Part shown: in pieces, positions 45,051 to 55,322 of the stretch
Position numbering within the stretch: the first letter of the stretch is position 1
Layout: every line of letters begins with the position of its first letter
NCBI RefSeq assembly: GCF_014635065.1
Contig: NZ_BMCG01000006.1
Coordinates: forward strand, 62,001 to 126,000
DNA: 64,000 nucleotides
Source: Oxalicibacterium flavum
GTDB taxonomy: Bacteria > Pseudomonadota > Gammaproteobacteria > Burkholderiales > Burkholderiaceae_D
Direction: 5' to 3'
Notes under the pieces: model-generated
Told to the model about the DNA's origin: nothing
The model's database searches: none
What the model saw: only the letters and a program-made list of their open reading frames with translations
Translations under genes and position numbers: made by a program

Positions 45051-45533
45051 ATGCGTCTGACCACCAAGGGTCGTTTTGCGGTAACTGCGATGATCGATCT
45101 GGCACTGCGCCAGGACAACGGTCCGGTGACGCTTGCCGGGATCAGCCAGCGTCAGGAAATTTCGCTTTCCTATCTGGAGCAATTGTTCGGCAAGCTGCGC
45201 CGCCACGAGATCGTGGAATCGGTGCGCGGACCGGGCGGCGGCTACAACCTGGCGCGTCGTGCGGAGGATGTGACGGTGGCGGACATCATCATCGCGGTCG
45301 ATGAGCCGCTGGATGCGACGCAGTGCGGTGGCAAGGAAAACTGTCACAGTCCGGAACATGAAAATGGCGGTCGCTGCATGACCCATGACCTGTGGGCCAC
45401 GCTCAACGCAAAGATGGTGGATTACCTGGATTCGGTGTCGTTGAAGGATCTGGTCGATCAGCAGAAACAGAAGCAGGCGGTACTGGAGCAGCGTGTGGTG
45501 GTCATGCACCGAAACAGCCACGCTGCCGTTTGA
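45051..45533 (+). CDS. iscR: Fe-S cluster assembly transcriptional regulator IscR
   Basis: Rrf2-family repressor that senses the Fe-S status through its own [2Fe-2S] cluster. The ATG at 45051 gives 160 residues beginning [19 protein letters not shown]. The wHTH continues with [20 protein letters not shown] and the [11 protein letters not shown] wing. The cluster cysteines are C92, C98 and C109 in CGGKENC and GGRCMTH. In E. coli they are at 92, 98 and 104, so this protein has five extra residues between the second and third. First gene of the isc operon; the type-1 site over its promoter predicts autorepression. Confidence 0.96.
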   Translation: MRLTTKGRFAVTAMIDLALRQDNGPVTLAGISQRQEISLSYLEQLFGKLRRHEIVESVRGPGGGYNLARRAEDVTVADIIIAVDEPLDATQCGGKENCHSPEHENGGRCMTHDLWATLNAKMVDYLDSVSLKDLVDQQKQKQAVLEQRVVVMHRNSHAAV

Positions 45534-45550
45534 CAATTTGGAGTGAAAAG

Positions 45551-46804
45551 ATGAATGCCCCGTTAGACAAGAGCCTGCTCGACACGATCAAGGCGCCGCA
45601 CTTCCCGATCTACATGGACTATTCGGCGACCACGCCGATCGATCCGCGCGTGGCCGACAAGATGATTCCCTATCTGCGCGAGCAGTTCGGCAATCCGGCT
45701 TCGCGCAGCCATATGTACGGCTGGGCAGCCGAGAAGGCGGTCGAGGAGGCGCGCGCCAATGTGGCGGCGCTGGTCAATGCCGATCCGCGCGAGATCATCT
45801 GGACTTCGGGCGCGACCGAGAGCAACAACCTCGCGCTGAAGGGCGCCGCGCACTTCTACAAGACCAAGGGCAAGCACATCATCACGGTCAAGACCGAACA
45901 CAAGGCCGTACTCGACACCGTGCGCGAACTCGAGCGCGAAGGTTTCGAGGCGACCTACCTGCAGCCGCAGGACAATGGCCTGATCACGATCCAGCAACTG
46001 GCCGATGCGATCCGTCCGGACACCATCCTGGTCTCCGTGATGCTGGTCAACAATGAGATCGGCGTGATTCAGCCGATCGACGAGATTGGCGAACTGTGTC
46101 GCAGCAAGGGCATCATTTTCCACAGCGATGCCGCGCAGGCGACCGGCAAGGTCAAGATCGACCTCGAAAAAACCAAGGTCGATCTGATGAGTTTTTCGGC
46201 GCACAAGACCTACGGTCCGAAAGGCGTCGGCGCGCTGTACGTGCGCCGCAAGCCGCGCGTGCGCATCGAGGCACAGATGCACGGCGGCGGCCATGAGCGC
46301 GGCCTGCGCTCGGGCACGCTGGCGACGCACCAGATCGTCGGCATGGGCGAAGCCTTCCGCATCGCGCGTGAAGAGATGGACAGCGAACTGGCGCGCATCC
46401 GCGGCCTGCGCGACCGTCTCGCCAAGGGCCTGATGGAAATGGAAGAGGTCTATGTCAACGGCGACATGGCGCATCGCGTGCCGCACAACCTGAACGTCAG
46501 CTTCAACTACGTCGAAGGCGAATCGCTGATCATGGCGATCAAGGATCTGGCGGTATCGTCTGGTTCGGCCTGCACCTCGGCCAGCCTCGAGCCGTCGTAC
46601 GTGCTGCGTGCCCTGGGCCGCAGCGACGAACTTGCGCACAGTTCGATCCGCTTCACGATCGGCCGTTTCACGACCGAGGAAGAAGTCGATTTCACGATCG
46701 GCCTGATCAAGGAAAAGGTATCCAAGCTGCGTGAACTGTCGCCGCTGTGGGACATGTACAAGGACGGGATCGATCTCAGCACGATCCAGTGGGCAGCGCA
46801 CTAA
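45551..46804 (+). CDS. iscS: Cysteine desulfurase IscS
   Basis: PLP enzyme that extracts sulfur from cysteine for Fe-S clusters, tRNA thiolation and other uses. 417 residues from the ATG at 45551. Landmarks: [35 protein letters not shown], the PLP lysine in [14 protein letters not shown], and the persulfide-forming cysteine in [14 protein letters not shown]. The C-terminus [14 protein letters not shown] corresponds to the IscU/TusA-contacting end. The longer open frame upstream overlaps iscR and is not used. It follows iscR by 17 bases. Confidence 0.97.
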   Translation: MNAPLDKSLLDTIKAPHFPIYMDYSATTPIDPRVADKMIPYLREQFGNPASRSHMYGWAAEKAVEEARANVAALVNADPREIIWTSGATESNNLALKGAAHFYKTKGKHIITVKTEHKAVLDTVRELEREGFEATYLQPQDNGLITIQQLADAIRPDTILVSVMLVNNEIGVIQPIDEIGELCRSKGIIFHSDAAQATGKVKIDLEKTKVDLMSFSAHKTYGPKGVGALYVRRKPRVRIEAQMHGGGHERGLRSGTLATHQIVGMGEAFRIAREEMDSELARIRGLRDRLAKGLMEMEEVYVNGDMAHRVPHNLNVSFNYVEGESLIMAIKDLAVSSGSACTSASLEPSYVLRALGRSDELAHSSIRFTIGRFTTEEEVDFTIGLIKEKVSKLRELSPLWDMYKDGIDLSTIQWAAH

Positions 46805-46838
46805 TCCGGCTGTCGCGATTCATTCAAGGAGCAACAAA

Positions 46839-47243
46839 ATGGCTTACTCGGACAAAGTTCTCGATCACTACGAAAACCCGCGCAACGTCGGCGCCTTCGA
46901 CAAGGGTGACGACACCGTCGGTACCGGCATGGTCGGTGCACCGGCCTGTGGCGACGTCATGAAGCTGCAGATCAAGGTCGGCGCGGATGGCGTGATCGAA
47001 GATGCGAAATTCAAGACCTATGGCTGCGGCTCGGCTATCGCCTCGTCGTCGCTGGTGACCGAATGGGTCAAGGGCAAGACGCTGGATCAGGCGCTCGCGA
47101 TCAAGAACACGCAGATCGCCGAGGAACTGGCGCTGCCGCCGGTGAAGATCCACTGCTCGATCCTGGCGGAAGACGCGATCAAGGCGGCCGTGCAGGATTA
47201 CAAGACGCGTCACGGCGCGGGCGAGTCGAAGGAAGCGGCATAA
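46839..47243 (+). CDS. iscU: Fe-S cluster scaffold IscU
   Basis: The 134-residue scaffold on which clusters are built. Starts MAYSDKVLDHYENPRNVG after AAGGAG. The three ligand cysteines are in GAPACGDVM, TYGCGSAIASS and KIHCSILAED; the LPPVK chaperone-recognition motif for HscA is present just before the last. All is normal for the family. Confidence 0.97.
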   Translation: MAYSDKVLDHYENPRNVGAFDKGDDTVGTGMVGAPACGDVMKLQIKVGADGVIEDAKFKTYGCGSAIASSSLVTEWVKGKTLDQALAIKNTQIAEELALPPVKIHCSILAEDAIKAAVQDYKTRHGAGESKEAA

Positions 47244-47317
47244 GGTTGTTGATCGATTGGGCATGCAGGAAGCGTTTCTTCCCGCATGATCAGTGACAAT
47301 CTTTTCGGTGGAAGATC

Positions 47318-47641
47318 ATGGCAATCACATTGACTGAAAAAGCGGCAAAGCACATCAATCGCTACATGGAGCGGCGCGGCAAGGGCATCGGCCTGCGCTT
47401 CGGCGTGCGCACCACCGGATGCTCGGGCCTGGCGTACAAGCTCGAGTATGTGGACGAGCAGGCGGCCGAGGACAATGTGTTCGAATCGCACGGCGTCAAG
47501 GTCTTCGTCGATCCCAAGAGCCTGCCGTACATCGATGGCACCGAACTCGATTTCGCGCGTGAAGGGCTGAACGAAGGCTTCAAGTTCCGCAACCCCAACG
47601 TGAAGGATGAATGCGGCTGCGGAGAAAGCTTCCGCATCTGA
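47318..47641 (+). CDS. iscA: A-type Fe-S carrier IscA
   Basis: A 107-residue A-type carrier. [37 protein letters not shown] shows the family N-terminal part (landmarks [18 protein letters not shown]), with the first cysteine; the C-terminal pair is DECGCGESF. It passes clusters to apoproteins or supplies iron to the machinery. Confidence 0.96.
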   Translation: MAITLTEKAAKHINRYMERRGKGIGLRFGVRTTGCSGLAYKLEYVDEQAAEDNVFESHGVKVFVDPKSLPYIDGTELDFAREGLNEGFKFRNPNVKDECGCGESFRI

Positions 47642-47775
47642 TCGAACGCCGGCCCAGGTCGCCGTCGCCACAGAGCCTGACGATGTGCAGGCTCTTTTTG
47701 CACCGGAATCCAGTCACCGCAGTCATTCATCACAGACGCCGACAGCGGCGCGCGTAGCAATCGCCAACGCACAGC

Positions 47776-48288
47776 ATGCAAAACCATTTCGAACTCTTCC
47801 AGCTTCCCCAGCAATTCACTATCGATGCAGCCGCGCTGGACAGCGCCTATCACGAGGTGCAGCACAGGGTGCACCCGGACCGCTTCGCCAATGCCTCCGA
47901 CAGCGAGCGCCGCGTCGCCATGCAATGGGCCACGCGCGCCAACGAAGCCTACAAGACCCTGAAGAACCCGTTCCGCCGCGCGGCCTATCTGTGCGAGCTG
48001 AACGGCGTCGATCTCGAAGTCGAATCGAACACCTCGATGCCGCCGGCCTTCCTGATGCAGCAGATGGAATGGCGCGAAGCGCTCGACGACGCGCGCGCAG
48101 CGAAAGATGGTGCCGCACTGGATGCGCTCGAAGCGGCAATCCGCAGCGAACGCAAGGCGGTGCTGGAAGCCACTGCCGCGCATCTGGACAATGGCGACTT
48201 CAGGCAGGCGGCCGGACTGGTGCGCCAACTGATGTTCCTGGAAAAATTCTCCGACGAGGTCGCGAACGTGCAGGACGCACTGATCTGA
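47776..48288 (+). CDS. hscB: J-type co-chaperone HscB
   Basis: The 170-residue partner of HscA, delivering IscU. Begins MQNHFELFQLPQQFTIDAAALDS, with the J domain including the diagnostic HPDRF. The C-terminal helical domain (about 90-165) binds IscU. Lies between iscA and hscA as expected; the 134-base gap after iscA contains no further gene. Confidence 0.95.
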   Translation: MQNHFELFQLPQQFTIDAAALDSAYHEVQHRVHPDRFANASDSERRVAMQWATRANEAYKTLKNPFRRAAYLCELNGVDLEVESNTSMPPAFLMQQMEWREALDDARAAKDGAALDALEAAIRSERKAVLEATAAHLDNGDFRQAAGLVRQLMFLEKFSDEVANVQDALI

Positions 48289-48345
48289 CCGACCGAACCG
48301 GGCCGTCGCTGATGGACGGTTCACCAAGCAAAGTTACCGATCGTT

Positions 48346-50208
48346 ATGGCATTACTTCAAATCGCAGAACCCGGCATGTCCACTGCGCCGCACCAGCATC
48401 GGCTGGCGGTCGGCATCGATCTCGGCACCACCAATTCGCTGGTGGCAACAGTGCGCAACAGCGTACCGGAAGTCCTGACCGACGAGGAGGGGCGTTCGCT
48501 GCTGCCGTCCGTGGTGCGCTATCTGCCCGACGGCAACGCGCACATCGGCCACAAGGCGCAGGCGGCGCAGAATACCGATCCGAAGAACACCGTCGTCTCG
48601 GTCAAGCGCTTCATGGGGCGTGGCCTGAAGGACATCGCCTACGCCGAGAACCTGCCTTACGACTTCGTCGATTCACCGGGCATGGTGCAGCTGAAGACGG
48701 TGGGCGGCATCAAGAGCCCGGTGGAGACCTCTGCCAACATTCTCGCCACGCTGCGCCAACGCGCCGAAGACGCGCTGGGCGACGAGCTGGTGGGTGCCGT
48801 GATCACGGTCCCGGCCTATTTCGACGATGCGCAGCGCCAGGCGACCAAGGACGCGGCGACGCTGGCCGGTCTCAACGTGCTGCGCCTGCTGAACGAACCG
48901 ACCGCGGCCGCGATTGCCTACGGGCTCGACAATGCGTCGGAAGGCGTGTTCGTGGTCTATGACCTCGGCGGCGGTACCTTCGACGTATCGATTCTCAAGT
49001 TGACCAAGGGCGTGTTCGAGGTGCTGGCGACCGGCGGCGATTCGGCGCTGGGCGGCGACGACTTCGACCACCGCCTGTTCTGCTGGATCATCCAGGAAGC
49101 CGGCTTGTCGCCGCTGTCGGATGAGGACACCAGCGTGCTGATGACCAAGGCGCGCGAAGCCAAGGAACTGCTGTCGAGCAGGAGCGAGACGCATATCGAC
49201 GCCTTGCTCGGCAACGGCGAGCAGGTACACCTGACGCTGACGGCCGAGGCCTTCGCCGAGATGACGCAGCATCTGGTCGCCAAGACCCTGGCACCCACGC
49301 GCAAGGCGCTGCGCGACGCCGGCCTGACGGCCGAGGATGTCGATGGCGTGGTGCTGGTCGGCGGTGCGACGCGCATGCCGCACGTGCGCAAGGCGGTCGG
49401 CGACTTCTTCGGTACGCCGCCCCTCGGCAACATCGATCCGGACAAGGTGGTCGCGCTCGGCGCGGCGATCCAGGCCAACCTGCTGGCGGGCAATCGCGCT
49501 GCCGGCGACGATTGGCTGCTGCTCGACGTGATTCCGCTGTCGCTCGGCATCGAGACCATGGGCGGACTGGTCGAGAAGGTCATTCCGCGCAACTCGACGA
49601 TTCCGTGCGCACGCGCACAGGAGTTCACCACTTTCAAGGACGGCCAGACCGCGATGGCGGTCCACGTCGTGCAGGGCGAGCGCGAACTGGTCAGCGACTG
49701 CCGCTCGCTGGCGCGCTTCGAGCTGCGCGGCATTCCGCCGATGGCGGCCGGCGCGGCGCGCATCCGCGTCACCTACCAGGTTGACGCCGACGGTCTGCTG
49801 GCGGTGTCGGCACGCGAGCTGCGCTCGGGCGTCGAGGCTTCGATCAGCGTCAAGCCGTCCTATGGCCTGGGCGACGATCAGATCGCGCAGATGCTGCAGG
49901 ATTCCTTCCAGGCGGCCGATACCGATATGCTGGCACGCGCGCTGCGCGAAGAGCAGGTCGAGGCTGAGCGCATCGTGCTGGCCACGCAATCGGCGCTGGA
50001 TGCCGACAGCGATTTGCTGTCGGATGACGAGCGTGCGGAAGTGCAGCGCCTGCTGGAGGCGGTGCGTAGCGCAGCCGCCGGCACCGATCACGAAGCCATC
50101 AAGGCCGCGGTGCATGCGCTGGCACATGGCACCGACGAGTTTGCCGCGCGCCGCATGGACCGCAGCGTGCGCAGCGCCCTGTCGGGCAGGAAACTGGACG
50201 AAGTCTGA
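48346..50208 (+). CDS. hscA: Hsp70-type chaperone HscA
   Basis: The 620-residue ATP-dependent chaperone that releases clusters from IscU. The ATPase domain has [48 protein letters not shown] and [13 protein letters not shown]. The substrate-binding domain follows after about residue 390 ([19 protein letters not shown]). The highly conserved Hsp70 sequence with HscA-type end distinguishes it from DnaK together with the gene order. The ATG at 48346 has no strong ribosome-binding site; a start at 48376 ([10 protein letters not shown]) is possible. Confidence 0.96.
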   Translation: MALLQIAEPGMSTAPHQHRLAVGIDLGTTNSLVATVRNSVPEVLTDEEGRSLLPSVVRYLPDGNAHIGHKAQAAQNTDPKNTVVSVKRFMGRGLKDIAYAENLPYDFVDSPGMVQLKTVGGIKSPVETSANILATLRQRAEDALGDELVGAVITVPAYFDDAQRQATKDAATLAGLNVLRLLNEPTAAAIAYGLDNASEGVFVVYDLGGGTFDVSILKLTKGVFEVLATGGDSALGGDDFDHRLFCWIIQEAGLSPLSDEDTSVLMTKAREAKELLSSRSETHIDALLGNGEQVHLTLTAEAFAEMTQHLVAKTLAPTRKALRDAGLTAEDVDGVVLVGGATRMPHVRKAVGDFFGTPPLGNIDPDKVVALGAAIQANLLAGNRAAGDDWLLLDVIPLSLGIETMGGLVEKVIPRNSTIPCARAQEFTTFKDGQTAMAVHVVQGERELVSDCRSLARFELRGIPPMAAGAARIRVTYQVDADGLLAVSARELRSGVEASISVKPSYGLGDDQIAQMLQDSFQAADTDMLARALREEQVEAERIVLATQSALDADSDLLSDDERAEVQRLLEAVRSAAAGTDHEAIKAAVHALAHGTDEFAARRMDRSVRSALSGRKLDEV

Positions 50209-50259
50209 GCCATCTTCACCCTAAGCCGTATTGAACATTCAACCACCGAGGTAGCCAAA

Positions 50260-50598
50260 GTGCCCCAAATCGTCGTTCTTCCCCATCATCTTCTTTGCCC
50301 GGACGGCGCCGTCATCGAGGCGCCTGCCGGTACCTCGGTCTGCGACGCGCTGCTCGAGAACGATATCGACATCGAGCACGCCTGCGAAAAGTCGTGCGCC
50401 TGCACCACCTGCCACGTGATCGTGCGCGAGGGGTTCGATTCGCTCAACGAAGCGGAGGAAAAAGAAGAGGATCTGCTCGACAAGGCGTGGGGACTGGAAG
50501 CCAACTCGCGCCTGTCGTGCCAGGCCATCGTGGCCGACGAGGACCTGGTGGTCGAGATTCCGCGCTATACGATCAATCACGCCAGCGAAAATCATTGA
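50260..50598 (+). CDS. fdx: [2Fe-2S] ferredoxin of the isc system
   Basis: A 112-residue adrenodoxin-type ferredoxin that supplies electrons for cluster assembly. The start is GTG at 50260 with GAGG upstream. Cluster cysteines are in EHACEKSCACTTCHVIV and the fourth in NSRLSCQAIV. Located before iscX, as in the standard operon. Confidence 0.96.
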   Translation: MPQIVVLPHHLLCPDGAVIEAPAGTSVCDALLENDIDIEHACEKSCACTTCHVIVREGFDSLNEAEEKEEDLLDKAWGLEANSRLSCQAIVADEDLVVEIPRYTINHASENH

Positions 50599-50608
50599 GG
50601 AGCCGATC

Positions 50609-50803
50609 ATGAAATGGACAGATACCATTCGCATCGCCGAGGAACTCAACGACAAGTTCCCGGACATCGACCCGCTGACGGTGCGCTTCACCGACCTGCA
50701 TCGCTGGGTCTGCGAACTCGACGGCTTCGACGACAAGCCGGAGAATTCGGGCGAGAAGATTCTGGAAGCGATCCAGATGGCATGGATTGAGGAAGCGCAA
50801 TAA
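50609..50803 (+). CDS. iscX: Fe-S assembly protein IscX
   Basis: A 64-residue acidic protein beginning MKWTDTIRIAEELNDKFPD and ending with ILEAIQMAWIEEAQ. IscX modulates IscS and may donate iron. The ATG follows GAGGAGCC. It is the last gene of the operon; a terminator begins 19 bases after its stop. Confidence 0.96.
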   Translation: MKWTDTIRIAEELNDKFPDIDPLTVRFTDLHRWVCELDGFDDKPENSGEKILEAIQMAWIEEAQ

Positions 50804-50821
50804 GGCGGCTTCTTCAAACGA

Positions 50822-50850
50822 AAAAAGAGCGGCCATTGGCCGCTCTTTTT
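50822..50850. terminator. Bidirectional terminator of the isc operon and the glycine-zipper gene
   Basis: AAAAGAGCGGCCA and TGGCCGCTCTTTT form a 13-bp stem with a short TT(G) loop, with A run on the left and T run on the right. Confidence 0.93.
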
Positions 50851-50865
50851 GCTGGTCGCGCCGGA

Positions 50866-51528
50866 TCAGCGTGCGCGCAGGTAGCCGTCCACCACGCGCA
50901 CGCGGTCGCCGCTGCTCCACGGCGGCTGGTTGTTGTACGGGAAGGTACGGACATGGCCGTCTTCCATGCGCACGCGAACCTCGTAGGTGGTGGCGGTGCG
51001 CGTGCGTTTTTCGATCTCGTTGCCGGCATAGCCGCCGCCTACGGCACCGGCCACGGTGGCAAGGGTACGGCCGTTGCCGCCGCCGACCTGGTTACCGAGC
51101 AGGCCGCCAACCACGGCGCCGCCCACTACACCAACGCCGCTCGGTTTGGCAGCAGTCTGCACCGAACGTACAGATTCAACGCGGCCGCAGTTGCTGCAGC
51201 TTGCGGCTGCAACCTGCCTGGCCGGTTTGTCATCGGCGCGCGATGCCGGCTTGGATGCGGCCACGCGCCGTTCCTCTTCCTTGCGCAACTGTGCCGCGCG
51301 TTCCGCAGCGGCCTTGGCCTCGGCTTCCGCTGCAGCGGCTTTTTCTTCCGCGGCCTTCAGTTCGGCTTCGCGTTCGAGCGCGGCAACCTCGGCGCGGTTG
51401 GTCGAGCTGTTGGAGTTGGGCAGCATGCCGGTCATGGCGGCGATGCCGACCATGCAGGCCAGCAGGACCGCGATGGCGGCGGCTGCGATCAGCGGGTGAA
51501 TCCGGTTCGAATTATTCTTGATTTCCAT
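50866..51528 (-). CDS. Glycine-zipper (2TM/17-kDa antigen type) envelope protein
   Basis: The ATG at 51528 lies after GGAGGAC. The 220-residue product has an N-terminal hydrophobic segment (PLIAAAAIAVLLACMVGIA), which may be an uncleaved anchor, then an alanine/glutamate/lysine-rich coiled-coil (about 45-90). A pair of cysteines (ASCSNCG) follows. Residues 130-175 form a glycine zipper (GVVGGAVVGGLLGNQVGGG then TVAGAVGGGYAGNEIEK), the core of Rick_17kDa_Anti/SlyB-type proteins. A C-terminal beta domain (TYEVRVRMEDGHVRTF) is typical. Envelope structure or stress function is probable but unproven. Confidence 0.85.
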   Translation of the reverse strand: MEIKNNSNRIHPLIAAAAIAVLLACMVGIAAMTGMLPNSNSSTNRAEVAALEREAELKAAEEKAAAAEAEAKAAAERAAQLRKEEERRVAASKPASRADDKPARQVAAASCSNCGRVESVRSVQTAAKPSGVGVVGGAVVGGLLGNQVGGGNGRTLATVAGAVGGGYAGNEIEKRTRTATTYEVRVRMEDGHVRTFPYNNQPPWSSGDRVRVVDGYLRAR

Positions 51529-51681
51529 GATGTCCTCCACGAAGGAAGCTGCTGTTGATCATGTGGAAAGTATGTCCGCTCGCCTCTCGAATAAAAAGCG
51601 CGGAGTTGTGTCAGATGTAAGGCGATGTAACTTGGACTGCATGCAACGCCGATTGGTTGCGCGAAAACAAAACGGGAAAAG

Positions 51682-51707
51682 AAAAGGACTGCCGAAGCAG
51701 CCCTTTT
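51682..51707 (-). terminator. Intrinsic terminator of the prfB-lysS operon
   Basis: AAAAGG and CCTTTT arms with inner CTGC/GCAG around CGAA (one mismatch). On the minus strand it is followed by a T-rich tract, 25 bases after the lysS stop. Confidence 0.8.
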
Positions 51708-51731
51708 ATTGCGCGGAAGAAATTATGAAAA

Positions 51732-53267
51732 TCAATCCTCGCGTCGCAGGTGCGGGAACAGCAGCACGTCGCGGATGTTGGGCGAGTCGGTGATGATCAT
51801 CATCAGGCGGTCGATGCCGATGCCGCAGCCGCCGGTCGGCGGCATGCCGTATTCGAGTGCACGAATATAGTCGGCGTCGTAGTACATGGCTTCCTCGTCG
51901 CCGGCATCCTTGGCGGCAACCTGCGCCTGGAAGCGCGCGGCCTGGTCTTCGGCGTCGTTGAGTTCGGAGAAGCCGTTGGCGATCTCGCGGCCGACCATGA
52001 ACAGTTCGAAACGCTCGGTAATGCCGGGCACGGTGTCGGAGGCGCGCGCCAGCGGCGATACCTCGACCGGGTAATCGATGATGTAGGTCGGTTCCCACAG
52101 CTGGGCTTCGGCGGTTTCCTCGAACAGCGCAAGCTGCAGCGCACCGAGACCGGCGTGCGCATGCGGCTTGACGCCGAACTTCAGCAGTTCCTGCTTGATG
52201 AATGCGGCATCGGCCAGCTGCTCGGCGGTGTAGCCGGGCGCGTACTTGTTGATGGCTTCGACGATGGTGAGGCGGTGGAAGGGCTTGGACAGGTCCAGTT
52301 CGCGGCCGCCGTAAGTCAGCATGGCGGTGCCGTGCGCATCGACGGCAGCCTGGCGGATCACGGCTTCGGTGAAGTCCATCAGCCATTTGTAATCCGTGTA
52401 GGCGGCGTAGAACTCCATCATCGTGAATTCCGGATTGTGCCGGATCGAGACGCCTTCGTTGCGGAAGTTGCGGTTGATCTCGAACACGCGGTCGAAGCCG
52501 CCGACCACCAGGCGCTTCAGGTACAGCTCGGGCGCGATGCGCAGGTACATTTCCATATCGAGCGCGTTGTGGTGCGTGATGAAGGGCTTGGCCGAAGCGC
52601 CGCCGGGAATCGTGTGCAGCATCGGCGTCTCGACTTCCATGAAGCCGTGCTCGGCCATGAACTTGCGGATCGAGGCGATGGCCGCGGTGCGCGCCTTGAA
52701 GGTGCGGCGCGTCTCCTCGTTCATGATCAGATCGACGTAACGCTGGCGATACTTTGTTTCCTGGTCAGACAGGCCGTGGAACTTGTCGGGCAGCGGGCGC
52801 AGCGACTTGGTGATCAGGCGCAGTTCGCTGACCTTGATCGTCAGTTCGTCGGTCTTGGTCTTGAACAGGGTACCGGTCACGCCGAGGATGTCGCCGAGGT
52901 CGTAGTGGCGCAGCGCGGCCATCGCTTCCTCGCCGGTCAGGTCCTGCGTCGCATAGATCTGGATGCGGCCGTCGGCCTGCGCTCCGGAGGCGTCCTGCAG
53001 CGTGGCGAAGGCGGCTTTCTTGCCGGCTTCGCGCTTGAGCATCATGCGGCCGGCGAGCACGACCGTGACGGGTTCGGCTTCCAGTTCCTCGCGGGTCTTG
53101 CCGCCGAACTGTGCATGCAGGTCGGCTGCCTTGTGCTGCGGACGGAAATCGTTGGGGAAGGCGATTCCCTGCGTGCGCAGCGCAGCGAGCTTGGCGCGAC
53201 GTTCGGCGATGATCTTGTTTTCGTCAGTCGGCAGCAGGGCTGCAGCGTCGTCGTTGTGCGTAGTCAT
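51732..53267 (-). CDS. lysS: Lysyl-tRNA synthetase (class II)
   Basis: 511 residues from the ATG at 53267 ([12 protein letters not shown]). The N-terminal anticodon-binding OB-fold includes [26 protein letters not shown], whose core is [16 protein letters not shown]. The catalytic domain has class II motif 1 ([16 protein letters not shown]), motif 2 ([20 protein letters not shown]) and motif 3 ([10 protein letters not shown]). It is the second gene after prfB with 68 bases between, as in E. coli prfB-lysS. Terminator downstream. Confidence 0.97.
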   Translation of the reverse strand: MTTHNDDAAALLPTDENKIIAERRAKLAALRTQGIAFPNDFRPQHKAADLHAQFGGKTREELEAEPVTVVLAGRMMLKREAGKKAAFATLQDASGAQADGRIQIYATQDLTGEEAMAALRHYDLGDILGVTGTLFKTKTDELTIKVSELRLITKSLRPLPDKFHGLSDQETKYRQRYVDLIMNEETRRTFKARTAAIASIRKFMAEHGFMEVETPMLHTIPGGASAKPFITHHNALDMEMYLRIAPELYLKRLVVGGFDRVFEINRNFRNEGVSIRHNPEFTMMEFYAAYTDYKWLMDFTEAVIRQAAVDAHGTAMLTYGGRELDLSKPFHRLTIVEAINKYAPGYTAEQLADAAFIKQELLKFGVKPHAHAGLGALQLALFEETAEAQLWEPTYIIDYPVEVSPLARASDTVPGITERFELFMVGREIANGFSELNDAEDQAARFQAQVAAKDAGDEEAMYYDADYIRALEYGMPPTGGCGIGIDRLMMIITDSPNIRDVLLFPHLRRED

Positions 53268-53311
53268 GAAAGGCAACAGTGGTTGTTAGGGTGGTGCAAT
53301 GAATGGAACAT

Positions 53312-53334
53312 GCAGGCGCGCGCCGCGCGCCTGC
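53312..53334 (-). promoter_or_regulatory. Hairpin between prfB and lysS
   Basis: A 10-bp stem GCAGGCGCGC/GCGCGCCTGC with a 3-base loop directly follows the prfB stop. It lacks a U tract, so it may stabilise the prfB mRNA end or tune lysS rather than terminate. Confidence 0.5.
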
Positions 53335-53335
53335 C

Positions 53336-54440
53336 TTATACGCCCTGCTTGAGCGAAGCCGCGATGAACTCGTCGATATCGCCGTCGAGCACGGCCTTGG
53401 TGTTGCCGGTCTCGAAGTTGGTACGCAAATCCTTGATGCGCGACTGGTCCAGCACGTAGGAGCGGATCTGGTGGCCCCAGCCGACGTCGGTCTTGGAGTC
53501 TTCCAGCTTCTGCTGCTCGCTCATGCGGTTGCGCAGTTCGAGTTCGTAGAGCTTCGCCTTCAGCATGTCCCACGCCTCGGCCTTGTTGCGGTGCTGCGAA
53601 CGGTCGTTCTGGCACTGCACCACGATGCCGGTCGGCCCGTGCGTCAGGCGCACCGCGGAGTCGGTCTTGTTGATGTGCTGACCGCCGGCGCCGGACGCGC
53701 GGTAGGTGTCGATGCGCACGTCGGCCGGGTTGATCTCGATCTCGATCGAATCATCGACTTCGGGATAGACGAACAGGCTGGAGAACGATGTGTGACGGCC
53801 GTTGGCCGAATCGAACGGCGACTTGCGCACCAGGCGGTGAACGCCGGTTTCGGTACGCAGGAAGCCGTAGGCGTATTCGCCCTCGACCTTGATGGTCGCG
53901 GTCTTGATGCCGGCCACCTCGCCGTCCGACTGTTCGAGGATTTCGGTCTTGAAGCCCTTGCGTTCGCAGTAGCGCAGATACTGGCGCAGCAGCATCGAGG
54001 CCCAGTCCTGCGCCTCGGTACCGCCGGCACCGGCCTGGATGTCGATGAAGCAGTTGTTGGCGTCGAGCGGATTGCTGAACATGCGGCGGAATTCCATGCC
54101 TTCCACCAGTTGCAGCAGGTTCTGCGCATCGGCCTCGATGGCGACGATGGTGTCGTCATCCTTCTCTTCACGCGCCATCTCGAACAGGTCGCGCGCGTCG
54201 GCCAGTTCGGTATCGATCTTGATGAGGGTGTGGACGATCGCTTCCAGCGATTTCTTTTCCTTGCCCAGGTCCTGGGCGCGCTTGGGATCGTTCCAGACGT
54301 CGGGGTCTTCGAGTTCCCCGTTGACTTGCTCGAGTTTCTCCGACTTCACATCGAAGTCAAAGATACCTCCGAAGTTCGGCCGCGCGATCGGTTAGATCGG
54401 CGAGCAGGGATTCGAGGGAGTTGAGGCGTTCGGCTTCCAT
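53336..54440 (-). CDS. prfB: Peptide chain release factor 2 (programmed +1 frameshift)
   Basis: RF2 reads UGA and UAA stop codons. The gene starts at the ATG at 54440 ([19 protein letters not shown]). After 27 codons an in-frame TGA (54357-54359) is met in the classic CTT TGA C context; a +1 shift skips T54359 and continues with GAC at 54356-54358 to the TAA at 53336. The full protein is about 367 residues, normal for RF2. CGGAGG six bases before the shift acts as the stimulating Shine-Dalgarno-like element. The stop-codon-reading SPF tripeptide is in [12 protein letters not shown] and the peptide-releasing GGQ in [13 protein letters not shown]. lysS follows. Confidence 0.96.
54356..54371 (-). 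other. prfB: Programmed +1 frameshift site of prfB
   Basis: On the minus strand the bases CGGAGGTATCTTTGAC combine a Shine-Dalgarno-like hexamer, the CTT slippery codon and the TGA stop. Low RF2 lets the ribosome slip at CTT, giving autoregulation, as established for E. coli prfB. Confidence 0.95.
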
Positions 54441-54565
54441 GACGATTTCTTTTGCAATCAAACCGGGGATTATACCTGTTGCGTCATTTTTTCGATGGAA
54501 AAGCGCACTTGCGGGATTTTTCCATGGCATCATCCGGGCTGGTCATTTTGGCAACGAGGCGACTA

Positions 54566-55291
54566 ATGCAAGGGGCACGGTTTTCCCTGGTCATCATCAG
54601 CGCGGCGATCCTGCTGGGCGCATGTTCGAGCGTGCCGGCGCCGCGCGGCGAAGTGCAGGGCATGTCGAGCGGCAGCCGCGAAATGGGGCAGTCGGACACC
54701 AACCGCGTCGCCACCATCGCCATGCACAGCAATCTGCAAAGCCTGTACCTATTGATGGACAAGCTGTACCGCCGCAATCCGGCCGAATGGAAGAAGACCG
54801 CGGCCAGCCGCGAGGATGCGATCCAGCGCGTGCGCAGCGCCATCGAGCAGCGCGCGCCGTGGCCGGCGCTGGCCGAGCAGCGCGACATCGGTGCGCTGTC
54901 GCTGGCGCTCAAGCCCGAATTCGCCGGCGACCGCGTGGCCGCCTTCATCCATGCGAGCGCGGACATGATCATTGTCGCCCACAACGGCAAGACCGAATTT
55001 TTCCTGATCGACAGCCTCGACGCCCAGCATCTCTACAACGCGGCGCGCAACATGGAGATCGCGGTCTGGCTGCTTGCGAGCCGCCGCAACGAGACGGGCA
55101 AGCCGCTGCTGCTGGCCGACGACATCAGCGAGGCGGGGCGCAACCTGAGTTTCGAGCGCGAGTTCGGCAAGATCGTGGCGCGGCTCGATTTGCTGGCGGT
55201 GTTCATCACCGAGAAATACCGGCGTGCCGGCATCAGCTACGTGCAGAACCTGCTCGGCGGCTCCTTCATCCAGTTCCTGCCGGTACGCTGA
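54566..55291 (+). CDS. Uncharacterised lipoprotein
   Basis: The ATG at 54566 (MQGARFSLVIISAAILLGACSS) follows ACGAGG; the upstream part of the open frame overlaps the prfB start region and is not used. The signal ends in the lipobox LLGACSS, giving a 241-residue lipoprotein. No catalytic motif is recognised. The mature part is mixed helix/strand, with ADMIIVAHNGKTEFFLIDSLDAQHLYNAARN in the middle (landmarks AHNGKTEFFLIDSLD). It is the only plus-strand gene between prfB and recJ, which is unusual for this syntenic block. Function unknown. Confidence 0.8.
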   Translation: MQGARFSLVIISAAILLGACSSVPAPRGEVQGMSSGSREMGQSDTNRVATIAMHSNLQSLYLLMDKLYRRNPAEWKKTAASREDAIQRVRSAIEQRAPWPALAEQRDIGALSLALKPEFAGDRVAAFIHASADMIIVAHNGKTEFFLIDSLDAQHLYNAARNMEIAVWLLASRRNETGKPLLLADDISEAGRNLSFEREFGKIVARLDLLAVFITEKYRRAGISYVQNLLGGSFIQFLPVR

Positions 55292-55322
55292 AGTTCACTA
55301 CAGCAGCGTGCGCGCTGCCGCG

